Source: Ferroacidibacillus organovorans (GTDB lineage Bacteria > Bacillota > Bacilli > Alicyclobacillales > SLC66). Taken from it: a DNA stretch of 35,464 bases. Location of the stretch: positions 1-35,464 of the forward strand of contig NZ_LSUQ01000026.1 in assembly GCF_001642725.1 (NCBI RefSeq), in the 5' to 3' direction. The stretch's first letter is position 1. Each line of letters starts with the position of its first letter. Both the position numbers and the translations under genes were made by a program. Below are positions 1 to 7,716 of the stretch, in pieces. The notes beneath the pieces are model-generated. The model saw nothing but the letters and a program-made list of their open reading frames with translations, searched no databases and had not been told where the DNA came from.

Positions 1-38
1 CTGCACACCTATGTATAGCGTGCGAGTCTCCGTGTCTC

Positions 39-67
39 TTGCATGGCACCGTCAACTGTGGTAAATT
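39..67 (+). promoter_or_regulatory. Likely sigma-A promoter of tRNA-Leu
   Basis: TTGCAT at 39-44 and TAAATT at 62-67 are separated by exactly 17 bases. This places the transcription start near 73-75, about ten bases before the tRNA begins. The match to the vegetative consensus is good at the -35 and fair at the -10. No experimental start is known. Confidence 0.55.
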
Positions 68-84
68 AAGTAGGCGATTGACAT

Positions 85-171
85 GCGGTCGTGGCGGAAT
101 TGGCAGACGCGCAAGATTCAGGTTCTTGTGCCCGTCAGGGCGTGGAGGTTCAAGTCCTCTCGACCGCACCA
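85..171 (+). tRNA. tRNA-Leu (anticodon CAG)
   Basis: The acceptor stem GCGGTCG (85-91) pairs with CGACCGC (161-167), followed by discriminator A and an encoded CCA at 169-171. The anticodon stem CAAGA/TCTTG encloses a seven-base loop TTCAGGT, giving anticodon CAG, which reads CUG leucine codons. A long variable arm (CCCGTCAGGG region) marks a class II tRNA, as expected for leucine. The TTCAAGT T-loop is intact. It sits alone between its own promoter and terminator. Confidence 0.97.
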
Positions 172-180
172 CCTTTAAAA

Positions 181-210
181 GGCTACGCGATTCGTGTAGT
201 CTTTTTGTTT
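181..210 (+). terminator. Rho-independent terminator after tRNA-Leu
   Basis: A nine-pair stem GGCTACGCG / CGTGTAGTC, with two G-U pairs and a three-base loop ATT, is followed at once by TTTTTGTTT. It ends the tRNA transcript and separates it from acpS, which begins 60 bases later. Confidence 0.8.
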
Positions 211-269
211 CGTTGCGCACCGGGCAACGCGCAAAGTTCAAAATTTTCGCAGAGAGGGAGGCGCGCTTC

Positions 270-656
270 ATGCACCTCTTGCACGGGATCGATTTGATCG
301 AGATTGAGCGGATGCACAACTTTCTCAATCAGCCAAAACGCCTCGCACGCATTTTTACCCCCCAAGAGATCGCGCACGCAAACCCATTCTCTGCAAAGCG
401 GCAAATGGAATGGTATGCAGGCCGCTTCGCGGCAAAAGAGGCTGCGATCAAGGCGCTCTACAGCGTAGAAAAGCGCACTCCGATCCGTTTTCTTCACATT
501 GAAGTAACCTCCACTGTAAGCGGCGCTCCGCACATGACCCTTCACGCAAACGCGCTTGACGTCGTCACACGACTCAGCATCTCAGAAATCACCCTTAGCA
601 TCACCCACAATCGCGATCACGCACTCGCCTCCGTGATCATGCTGCGCAAAGCATAA
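270..656 (+). CDS. acpS: Holo-[acyl-carrier-protein] synthase
   Basis: This 128-aa protein transfers 4'-phosphopantetheine from CoA to a serine of acyl carrier protein, activating fatty acid synthesis in the cytosol. The N-terminus has the family signature HGIDLIEIERM with the metal-binding Asp8, and FAAKEAAIKAL supplies the second conserved acidic residue, Glu57. Length is normal for AcpS. The frame stays open upstream through the tRNA, but ATG at 270 is chosen because it follows a purine-rich ribosome site GAGAGGGAGG at 252-261 and begins exactly where the family does. It lies between the tRNA terminator and the germination operon, with no obvious partner gene on either side. Confidence 0.95.
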   Translation: MHLLHGIDLIEIERMHNFLNQPKRLARIFTPQEIAHANPFSAKRQMEWYAGRFAAKEAAIKALYSVEKRTPIRFLHIEVTSTVSGAPHMTLHANALDVVTRLSISEITLSITHNRDHALASVIMLRKA

Positions 657-737
657 AACTCCCCGCATCGGCAGACCCTACCAAATGAATGTCGACAGGA
701 TGCCCGGTCGATACACCATGCGGTGGAGGGATGCGCG

Positions 738-2936
738 ATGTTCAAACAGCGGCTCGTACGCGTACTCGCCTGGATCATCAACCTCTCCGAAGGTCCATCT
801 CCTTTTCGCGGACGTTTCAGCCTCAGTCCGAGCGCGTATGGGCGTGAAGGAACGGATGAAACGAGCTACGCCGAAGCGATGCGTGGCAACACAGAAAAAC
901 AGAATGAAAAATCCCACGAGCGATCTGAACACGGGCAACCAAGGACCGGCTACGTTGACAAAACGATGATCGAAAAAACTCTCGCCAAAACGTTTGGCCT
1001 GCGCCAACAAACCGGTGCATCAACAAAGGATCGCGGTTCGTCAAGCCGCGATCAAACAACTCCTGATGAAATAGCACAGAAAAGTGATCAAGCACAAGAT
1101 GAAGAACAAGCGCAACAAACCTATCAAAGTGTGAGCGAGCGCCGGGAAAAGCGCATCACGTCAGACGACACGACCGCAAATCCTCAGAATAACGCAGTCG
1201 ATCCTAGGCACCCCTTGCCTGCGTCACTCGCAGAGCAGGAGACGTACATCCGAAAACTGCTCCACGCGGAGCGCAACGCCGATATGGTGTTTGCTGAACA
1301 TTTTACAGCCGCCCACCAGCGCGTGCTTCTCGTCTATTCAAGTGTGACTGTAAAGGAACCGGCCATCGAGCAATTCATCTTGCAAGTGTTTCCGCACATT
1401 CACGAACCGCTCGAAGACATGACGACGCTCGCTCACCTCTTGCCGTGCGCCAATTGGTCGCTTGAGAGTGAAATGAGCAACCTGCCCGATCAGGTGATCG
1501 CCGGGAAGATTCTTCTCTTTATGGGTTTTTCTGAAGTGTTGACCTGTTCGTTTGCAGAGTTTAAAGCGCGCGAGATTGGCCAACCCGTCAACGAGTCGAT
1601 CATTCGCGGCCCCCAAGAAGCGTTCACCGAAGACCTGAATTACAACATGTCGATCATGCGCCGCGTCGTCCACTGCAAAGAACTCATTTTGCAAGTGAAA
1701 CAACTGCAAGACATCGGGTCGACGCGCGTGTGCGTCATGCACATCTCCGGGTTTACCAACCCCAAACTCGTCGATGAAGTCAATCGTCGACTCGATCATA
1801 TCGGTCGCATCTCGCTCGACGCCGTTGGCATCGTCATGCAGTTGATCGAAGATCATCCGTACTCGATTCTCCCGACGAGCCTCTACAGTGAGCGGCCCGA
1901 TTTTATCGCGCGCTACCTCTATCGCGGCTGCGTCGCGATCATCGTCGAGAATAAGCCGTTGGGACTCTTGGCGCCGACCACATTCCTCATGCAAATTGAA
2001 ACGTCAGATGACTTGTACCAGCGGTTTTGGTTTGTCAACTTCTTGCGCGTGCTGCGCGTCATCGCCATTTTTAACGCGCTTCTGCTTCCAGGGCTCTACA
2101 TCGCGCTCGTGAATTTTCAACAGGAGATGATCCCATCCGATCTCATGCTCACCATCTATTCGGCCCGTCAGAATGTGCCATTCCCGACGATCATCGAGGT
2201 CTTGATCCTCGAACTCGGTTTTGAACTGATCCGTGAAGCGTCGCTGCGCGTCCCAAAGGTGATCGGACCAACGGTTGGCATCGTCGGAGCGCTGATCCTC
2301 GGTCAATCGGCGGTGCAAGCAGATCTCGTGACACCGCTCGTCGTCATTTTAATTTCGATCACGGGCCTCAGTTCGTATGCCGTGCCAAACGTCGAACTCA
2401 ATTTTTCGATTCGCTACCTGCGCTTTATCTTTACATTTATGAGCTGGATTTTTGGTTTGTTCGGACTGGGGTGCACGCTGTTGATCTTGCTTATCTACGT
2501 CGCTTCCATGCAATCCTTCGGGGTACCCTACCTCACGCCTCTGTCACCGTATCGCCCGAAAGAAGAAGGTTTCTTTCGAAAAAACGTCATCAAGTACGAC
2601 GAACTCCCAGGGTCGCTGCGCAGTCGGCCCACCTTAAATGAGACGTCACAAAAGAAGGATCGCATGGCGCCGCAAACCGTATCAACGAACGTGGATAGCG
2701 CTCAGGGAACTCCACAAGAGCGGCCGCAAGATGCGCAATCAGGAAAGGCTGATCAAGCGCAAGCCTCTTCGAACAGACCCTGGCGCACCAAGCGTAACGT
2801 GCGAAAAATTGGAACCGGGTCATCCTCGAAGGATGATCCATCCCAAAAGAGTGAATCCACAGCGGCGAGTGCATCCTCAACCACCAGCACCTCCCAAGCG
2901 GGGACGGCCGACGCGAGCGGGGGGTCGACCGCATGA
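738..2936 (+). CDS. Spore germinant receptor A subunit (GerA family) with long N- and C-terminal extensions
   Basis: The A subunit of a nutrient germinant receptor, sited in the inner spore membrane. The conserved part begins near residue 165 with the soluble N-terminal domain. The membrane core follows at about 435-600, with family segments such as RGPQEAFTEDLNYNMS, NVPFPTIIEVLILELGFELI and GFELIREASLRVPKVIGP. At 732 aa it is about 250 longer than GerAA of B. subtilis. The extra length is a hydrophilic Q/E/S/T-rich N-terminal tail of about 160 residues and a C-terminal S/T/K/Q-rich tail of about 110. ATG 738 is preferred over GTG 723 because GGTGGAGGG at 722-730 is the ribosome site and overlaps that GTG. 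A weak sigma-G-like pair (TGAATG at 686, GATACAC at 710) lies upstream. The stop overlaps the B subunit start. Confidence 0.95.
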   Translation: MFKQRLVRVLAWIINLSEGPSPFRGRFSLSPSAYGREGTDETSYAEAMRGNTEKQNEKSHERSEHGQPRTGYVDKTMIEKTLAKTFGLRQQTGASTKDRGSSSRDQTTPDEIAQKSDQAQDEEQAQQTYQSVSERREKRITSDDTTANPQNNAVDPRHPLPASLAEQETYIRKLLHAERNADMVFAEHFTAAHQRVLLVYSSVTVKEPAIEQFILQVFPHIHEPLEDMTTLAHLLPCANWSLESEMSNLPDQVIAGKILLFMGFSEVLTCSFAEFKAREIGQPVNESIIRGPQEAFTEDLNYNMSIMRRVVHCKELILQVKQLQDIGSTRVCVMHISGFTNPKLVDEVNRRLDHIGRISLDAVGIVMQLIEDHPYSILPTSLYSERPDFIARYLYRGCVAIIVENKPLGLLAPTTFLMQIETSDDLYQRFWFVNFLRVLRVIAIFNALLLPGLYIALVNFQQEMIPSDLMLTIYSARQNVPFPTIIEVLILELGFELIREASLRVPKVIGPTVGIVGALILGQSAVQADLVTPLVVILISITGLSSYAVPNVELNFSIRYLRFIFTFMSWIFGLFGLGCTLLILLIYVASMQSFGVPYLTPLSPYRPKEEGFFRKNVIKYDELPGSLRSRPTLNETSQKKDRMAPQTVSTNVDSAQGTPQERPQDAQSGKADQAQASSNRPWRTKRNVRKIGTGSSSKDDPSQKSESTAASASSTTSTSQAGTADASGGSTA

Positions 2937-4090
2937 TTCAAGAAGGTCGCATCAGCAACCTACACCTTGCCGCGATTGTCGCGGTTGTCATCCTCAGTAA
3001 GGCGCTCAATCCATTTTTTGTGATTCTCGTGCACTACGGACACTCGGCGGCTGGACTGCTCGGCATGCTCTCTGCGACGATCATGTTTTTGTTTGTCCTA
3101 CCCCTTTTCGTTGCGGCAAAAACGAACCACAGCTTTGTCGGATTGGCGAAGATCAATCTCGGGAATTTCCTCGGCACGCTGATCGGCGCTTCTTCCCTTG
3201 TGCTGCTCTATTTAGACGCGTGTGTCAGCATGCGCGCAGACATTGAACAGGTGCAACTCGTCTTTCTCCCCCAGACGCCGCCCACTGTCATCGATTACGT
3301 CTTTCTCATCTTCATGCTTTTTGGCGCCTATATGGGGCTGGAAGTGATCGCCCGCGCGACGCTGATCACCTATACCGTCGTCGTCACGACGATCCTGATC
3401 CTCACGATCCTTACCACCTCGCAGTGGGATACAACCAGCTTCTTTCCGCCGCTAGGACCTGGAATCGGCACGCTCGCAAAGCAAGGCGTCCTGCACGCAG
3501 GATACTTTGGAGAAATCATCCTTTTTTTTATGCTGCGCCCCTTTCTCCGCACCTACGCGCAGTTTAAACGCGGGTTGCTCTGGGGGTATGGCACCGCCGT
3601 GTCCATGGTGGTCGTGGGGCTCTATATCACCCAGTTCATGCTGCCCTACCCAACCGACGATCACCTTTACTATCTTTTCATCGAGGTTGGAAAACTGCTG
3701 TATTTCGGTCGTTTTTTCCAACACATCGAAGCGATTTTCGCGCTGTCTTGGCTCCCCGTCTCACTTCTTCGCATGACCATTTTTCTGTTCGTCATATGCC
3801 TCCAACTCGCGGAACTATGCAACACCACAAACTACCGAAGGTTTCTCTTACCCACCGGTTTTCTGATCTATCTCGGCTCTTTTGTGCCGCCAAGCCTTGA
3901 GGCGGCGATCGATTTTAAAGACATCTGGCTCCAGCAGCGAACATTCCCCTTGTATGGCGGGTTCGCACTCCTCGTCGGAATCGTCAGCTTGATCCGCAAG
4001 CGACACAAACAAGCAGATCAAGGCAGCGCTGAGAAGAAGAGCGACCAATCGCCAAGAAGGGGGGGCAGAAAGCGTGCGCGCTTCGCTTAA
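2933..4090 (+). CDS. Spore germinant receptor B subunit (spore permease family)
   Basis: A 385-aa polytopic membrane protein of the GerAB/spore permease family, related to amino-acid/polyamine transporters and thought to form the ligand-sensing part of the receptor. About ten hydrophobic helices are visible, starting with LHLAAIVAVVILSKALNPFF. Length matches the family (about 365). ATG at 2933 overlaps the A-subunit stop by four bases (ATGA), implying translational coupling. The last 30 residues are strongly basic (RKRHKQADQ, RRGGRKRAR), consistent with a cytoplasmic tail. Its 3' end overlaps the C-subunit start by 17 bases. Confidence 0.94.
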   Translation: MIQEGRISNLHLAAIVAVVILSKALNPFFVILVHYGHSAAGLLGMLSATIMFLFVLPLFVAAKTNHSFVGLAKINLGNFLGTLIGASSLVLLYLDACVSMRADIEQVQLVFLPQTPPTVIDYVFLIFMLFGAYMGLEVIARATLITYTVVVTTILILTILTTSQWDTTSFFPPLGPGIGTLAKQGVLHAGYFGEIILFFMLRPFLRTYAQFKRGLLWGYGTAVSMVVVGLYITQFMLPYPTDDHLYYLFIEVGKLLYFGRFFQHIEAIFALSWLPVSLLRMTIFLFVICLQLAELCNTTNYRRFLLPTGFLIYLGSFVPPSLEAAIDFKDIWLQQRTFPLYGGFALLVGIVSLIRKRHKQADQGSAEKKSDQSPRRGGRKRARFA

Positions 4091-5342
4091 CCGAAAATCC
4101 CATCGCGTCACTCGCCGCTCCCTGGCGCTCTCTCTTTTGTTCGCGTCAAGTTTTGCGCTGACCGGCTGTTGGGACAGTCACGAACTGGAGGATCTCACCT
4201 TTATCAGCATCGTCGGCGTGGATGAGGCGCCGCAAAAAAACAACCTGCAAATCTCGTTTCAGTACGAGGCGCCGCTCTCGATCCAGGGTTCCAACCCAAA
4301 CGTCGCTCAGGCGAAAAACATTGTCGCGACGTTTGTCACGCCAAGCTTCGGCGCGGCGAGAAACCTCGCCAACATCACGACCGATCGGCAGCTTTCACTG
4401 CTTCAGTGCAAAGCGATCATTCTCTCAGAAGCGCTCATCAAACACGAAGACGCGATTGAACTGATGGAGGCCTTGGTGCGCGAACGCGATTTTCGTCGCG
4501 ATATTGCCGTCATCACAAGCCTTGATCCGATCGAAAAGATCATGCACGTGAATCGCAGCAAACTCGGCAGTTCGTCTGCGCGCACACTCGAAAATTTGCG
4601 GAATCAGGTCACCTACACGAGCCTTGTTCCAAAAACCACCCTGAACGATTTTTTTATCCGTGTCGAGTCGGGGAACACGCTGCCGATCACACCGCTGATC
4701 GCGATCAAATCGCGCCTCAGCAAAACATCTCAGCTAAAGAACGAGGATGAGGTTTACGCGGGACAAGTCCCGCTCGATCATGGCGATAATCCGGTTGAGG
4801 CGATGGGCGCAGAAGTGTATCAAAACAACCTCGGCGTCGGGCGTTTGACTGGCGCAGAAGTGCGCATCTACGCGATCATGCGAAATAAGACCGGTCAGTT
4901 TATCAAAAGTTTCGACGACCCTGTCAAACACGGTGCGCGTGACGCCGTCCTGATCAAACAGTACTATTCGCCACACGTCACGGCGCATCTCGACAAGACC
5001 CAGTTGCATATCCTCATTGACGTACCCCTTCAGGCGTCATTGATCGGCACGAATGCAGGCGTTGATTTTGTGCAGAACGCTCGTTACACGCGCCTTCTCG
5101 AGCGAGGGTTAGAGCGCCATTTGGAACAGGAAACGTATGCCCTTTTGCGCCGCTGCCAGACCGCGTTTCACGGCGATATTTTCGGATTTTCTGGCGCCTT
5201 AAAAACCAGGTTTCTCACAGATCAAGGCTGGAAAGCGTTTCACTATGTGCAGAAATTCAATCACGCTAAGTTCACCGTTCGCTACCATATTCTCATGAGT
5301 TCGTTTGGCAAGCAGCGCGCGCCCGCGAACATTACAGAATAA
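4074..5342 (+). CDS. Spore germinant receptor C subunit (GerC lipoprotein)
   Basis: A 422-aa lipoprotein. The N-terminus is basic, then a hydrophobic stretch LALSLLFASSFALTGC gives a lipobox with Cys32 as the lipid-anchored residue. It is followed by WDSHELEDLTFISIVGVDEA, typical of the GerAC family, which begins its mature part with a CWD(R/S)xEL motif. The protein would sit on the outer face of the inner spore membrane. GTG at 4074 follows a G-rich ribosome site (AGAAGGGGGGG, 4055-4065) inside the end of the B subunit gene. It is slightly longer than most family members (about 370-400). Confidence 0.94.
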   Translation: MRASLNRKSHRVTRRSLALSLLFASSFALTGCWDSHELEDLTFISIVGVDEAPQKNNLQISFQYEAPLSIQGSNPNVAQAKNIVATFVTPSFGAARNLANITTDRQLSLLQCKAIILSEALIKHEDAIELMEALVRERDFRRDIAVITSLDPIEKIMHVNRSKLGSSSARTLENLRNQVTYTSLVPKTTLNDFFIRVESGNTLPITPLIAIKSRLSKTSQLKNEDEVYAGQVPLDHGDNPVEAMGAEVYQNNLGVGRLTGAEVRIYAIMRNKTGQFIKSFDDPVKHGARDAVLIKQYYSPHVTAHLDKTQLHILIDVPLQASLIGTNAGVDFVQNARYTRLLERGLERHLEQETYALLRRCQTAFHGDIFGFSGALKTRFLTDQGWKAFHYVQKFNHAKFTVRYHILMSSFGKQRAPANITE

Positions 5343-5355
5343 GGAGACCGTCCCG

Positions 5356-5394
5356 ATGTACGCTGCGAGAAAAAGAAGGTCGGTGCAACTGTGA
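5356..5394 (+). other. Possible 12-codon leader ORF before the small germination-operon gene
   Basis: An AAGGAG ribosome site at 5341-5346 lies directly after the C-subunit stop and is followed by ATG at 5356. The frame encodes MYAARKRRSVQL and stops at 5392-5394, overlapping the GTG start (5391) of the next gene. The arrangement would couple translation into the downstream gene. It could also be the displaced start of that gene after a frameshift, or chance. Nothing else supports it as a functional peptide. Confidence 0.3.
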
Positions 5395-5582
5395 TATTCT
5401 TTTTGCGATTCTATTTGCCGATGATGATCGTGTTCGTATTTTCCGGACCCGTCGTTCCCTACTTGTGGAAAAAAGAACGCGCCTCTTCGATCATCCTCGC
5501 ACTACTCATTCTCTTTACAATCAGTCTCGCCATTCTCGTCCTCATCGAGTATACGCACTGGAATTCCACCCTGCCGTGGTGA
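5391..5582 (+). CDS. Small two-helix membrane protein; candidate germinant receptor D subunit
   Basis: This 63-aa protein consists of two hydrophobic helices, about residues 3-25 (FFLRFYLPMMIVFVFSG...) and 32-54 (SSIILALLILFTISLAILVL), joined by a short basic turn WKKERA. It is the fourth gene of the germinant receptor operon, 48 bases after the C subunit. Short two-helix proteins encoded beside germinant receptors are known in Bacillus as D subunits that modulate receptor function. Position, size and topology fit that role, but no sequence motif proves it. GTG at 5391 has AGAAGG ten bases upstream. No clear terminator follows. Confidence 0.6.
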   Translation: MIFFLRFYLPMMIVFVFSGPVVPYLWKKERASSIILALLILFTISLAILVLIEYTHWNSTLPW

Positions 5583-5662
5583 GCGTGCAGGATTTTCCTG
5601 AACCAACTGTGCATAAGCGCGCTGCTACGTCACACTCGCGCTCCATCACTTCGGAAATGCGT

Positions 5663-6796
5663 TCACAAAACGCCTGTCGCGCCGCCGATGTACGCGTTTG
5701 CAGGATAGCCGTTTTGCTCCCAGTACCCATCGACGCGCGTCGCGTCAAAGCGAATGCGGTTGAGCCACTTGATCGACTTATAGCCGTACATCTCCGGCAC
5801 AAACAAGCGCAGTGGATACCCTTGCTGTACAGGGAGCGGCTCGCCGTTGATCGCGTACAGCAGCAGCACGTCAGAGACTGTCGCCTGCGCCATCGTGAGA
5901 CTCTCCGTATACACCCCGTCTGCCGAAAAAAAGGTGACATACTTCGCATCTGACGTCGGCGCAACGCTCCGTATCACCTCGCGTAGCGACACGCCCGTAA
6001 ACATGAGGTTCGGCACAACCCAGCCTGTCACACACTGAAAATTGCGCGCGATGCGCTCCTGTGGCATGGCCTTCAGATCTGCAAGCGTCAGGGTCAAGGG
6101 TTTTCCGACGAGTCCGTCGATCTGCAAGCGATACGTCTGTTCTTTTAGCGCTGGATACGATCCCGTGACCGTATAGTACTCAGGAAACGGCGGAATCGCA
6201 CTCCCCTTTGAGGCTTTTGAACCAAGCGCGAGCAGCGTTTCGGCCGGTCTTCGTCCACCAACTGCGAGCGCGACAAAACTGCCGAGCACGCCAAGCGCGC
6301 TATAGCGAAGAAAGTGACGGCGACTCCAATCGACGCGGCGGGTGATCACTGAATCGCGCGCTTTTGTGCCGATGGAAAAGAGCCGCATCGCAACATGGAT
6401 GACGATCCAACCCGCCATGATGTACGCGAAATCTCCGTGAAGCGTAAATGCGAGTCCGCGCCACGTCGCGGGAAAGAGGGCGATCAGCCAGAGCGCGAGC
6501 CCTGTCAGCGTAATGGCGCCAAGCAGCACCTGCGTCATGATCCAGTCGAGACGACGTACCCTTTTCCCTTTTGGAAGTCGGGCAACGAGGGGAAGCAAAA
6601 GGGCGAGTCCGAGCAGAATTCCGGCCGTGATGTGAAGATCGAGCAGCAGCGGTAGTACAGGGATGAGCACGGTGTGAACCTGCGGGAGAAAGAGCAGGAG
6701 ACCTGTGACGAGGAGAACACAAAATGCTGTGAGTGCAAACCAATGTGTTCGCACGTAGATCATGGGCCATTTACCGTGCGCGAAGGCGCGCTTCAT
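5663..6796 (-). CDS. Membrane cytochrome b561-type domain fused to a sulfite-oxidase-like molybdopterin domain
   Basis: A 377-aa fusion (numbered from ATG 6796). The first 150 residues hold four hydrophobic helices with spaced histidines (His18, His55, His120, His134) suited to bind b-type heme, as in b561-like domains. SRRHFLR (158-164) plus a hydrophobic segment resembles a twin-arginine signal. The rest is an oxidoreductase molybdopterin-binding domain of the sulfite oxidase/YedY class: NFQCVTGW places the molybdenum-ligand Cys255, and YGYKSIKWLNRI is a typical later motif. The likely design is an extracytoplasmic molybdoenzyme passing electrons to a membrane heme. The substrate is unknown; sulfite or an S-oxide is a guess from the family. 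ATG 6796 is chosen because GGGGAGTGA lies eight bases upstream; GTG 6808 is possible. It follows putative oxyanion transport genes on the same strand. Confidence 0.85.
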   Translation of the reverse strand: MKRAFAHGKWPMIYVRTHWFALTAFCVLLVTGLLLFLPQVHTVLIPVLPLLLDLHITAGILLGLALLLPLVARLPKGKRVRRLDWIMTQVLLGAITLTGLALWLIALFPATWRGLAFTLHGDFAYIMAGWIVIHVAMRLFSIGTKARDSVITRRVDWSRRHFLRYSALGVLGSFVALAVGGRRPAETLLALGSKASKGSAIPPFPEYYTVTGSYPALKEQTYRLQIDGLVGKPLTLTLADLKAMPQERIARNFQCVTGWVVPNLMFTGVSLREVIRSVAPTSDAKYVTFFSADGVYTESLTMAQATVSDVLLLYAINGEPLPVQQGYPLRLFVPEMYGYKSIKWLNRIRFDATRVDGYWEQNGYPANAYIGGATGVL

Positions 6797-6888
6797 GGAT
6801 TCGTTCACTCCCCGCGTCGCCGCACGACCATCGATCGATCAAAAGAGCGGCTGCTTTCCCTTTGATACGATCGATTCTACATAGTGGA

Positions 6889-6900
6889 TTCACGCGTGAA
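6889..6900. repeat. 12-bp perfect palindrome TTCACGCGTGAA, part of a 14-bp direct repeat
   Basis: TTCACGCGTGAA is self-complementary and lies in the 134-bp gap before the b561 fusion gene. ACGCGTGAACCGTT occurs exactly at 6892-6905 and again at 6946-6959, the second copy inside the end of the permease gene. The palindrome lies about ten bases upstream, on the minus strand, of a -10-like TAGAAT (6879-6874), so an operator for the fusion gene is plausible. No protein partner is identified. Confidence 0.45.
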
Positions 6901-6930
6901 CCGTTTTTACGTGACCATTCCGTGACATTT

Positions 6931-7710
6931 TCACATCAGGCCTGAACGCGTGAACCGTTGCAAAAAAGAGGCGAGAAGGCTGACCAAAACGCCCAATCCG
7001 ACGAGCAGGACAGACAGCGGAACAATTTGCGCAAGTCCGCCAGAAATAAACGATACCCAAGCGTAGATCGGCAGCGTGTAGGGATGATATGCCATCATGA
7101 GCGTCGCCCCAAACTCACCGATCGCGCGCGCAAACGTCAGGACGGCGCCGACGCCAATCGCGTCTTTGCAAATTGGGAGCAGCACATGCCAAAAATAGGC
7201 CCAAGAATCTCCTCCTAGCGTCTGTGTCGCTTCGAGATACTCTTTTGGCACTTCTGTCATCGCCTGTGAAACACTCAGAATGAGAAAAGGACTCGCGACA
7301 AAAAGTTGCGCAAGCACAACCCCCACGCTACTTCCGGTGAGAGAGACGCCAAACGCACTAAACCACGCGCCAAGCGGCGTGTTTGGTCCATACAGCATGA
7401 GTTCCGCCATCCCGCCGATGAGCGACGGGATGATCAGAGGGATCAAGAGGAATCCATGAAGTGTCTGTCGAATCAAACGCGGCGCACGCGAAAGCGCAAA
7501 ACTCGCGGGAACACCAAAGAGCATGGCGCAAAACGTTGTGAGCGCCGCCGTCTGCAATGACGTTTCAAGCGCCGGGAAAAATGCCGGATCCGAAACCAGG
7601 CTCTGAAACGACAGCGCATTTCGTGAGTGAAAAAGTGCACCGAGCGGCGCAAGGATAAAACTGAACGGAATGATCAGCAAAAGCGAATGAATAGGCGCGC
7701 GTTTTCTCAC
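6931..7710 (-). CDS. Molybdate/tungstate-type ABC transporter permease
   Basis: A 259-aa integral membrane protein with about six helices. It carries the ABC-permease EAA loop (EATQTLGGDSWAYFWHVLLP), which docks on the ATPase, and the ModB/WtpB-type signature ARAIGEFGATLMMAYHP. It would import an oxyanion delivered by the binding protein encoded six bases upstream. GTG 7710 follows the binding-protein stop with no strong ribosome site, suggesting coupled translation. No ATPase gene follows; the next gene on this strand is the b561/molybdopterin fusion. Whether the substrate is molybdate or tungstate cannot be told from the permease. Confidence 0.88.
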   Translation of the reverse strand: MRKRAPIHSLLLIIPFSFILAPLGALFHSRNALSFQSLVSDPAFFPALETSLQTAALTTFCAMLFGVPASFALSRAPRLIRQTLHGFLLIPLIIPSLIGGMAELMLYGPNTPLGAWFSAFGVSLTGSSVGVVLAQLFVASPFLILSVSQAMTEVPKEYLEATQTLGGDSWAYFWHVLLPICKDAIGVGAVLTFARAIGEFGATLMMAYHPYTLPIYAWVSFISGGLAQIVPLSVLLVGLGVLVSLLASFLQRFTRSGLM

Positions 7711-7716
7711 GTTCCG

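Noticed and set aside
91-297. Open frame of 68 codons on the plus strand
   Set aside because: It runs through the tRNA-Leu and its terminator; no ribosome site or family resemblance.
686-716. Sigma-G promoter for the germination operon
   Set aside because: TGAATG and GATACAC match only partly; noted under the gene but not listed as a feature.
723-737. GTG start for the germinant receptor A subunit
   Set aside because: The GTG is part of the ribosome-binding sequence for ATG 738.
1338-1994. 218-codon frame on the minus strand
   Set aside because: Antisense to the germinant receptor A subunit; composition is that of a shadow frame and no known fold.
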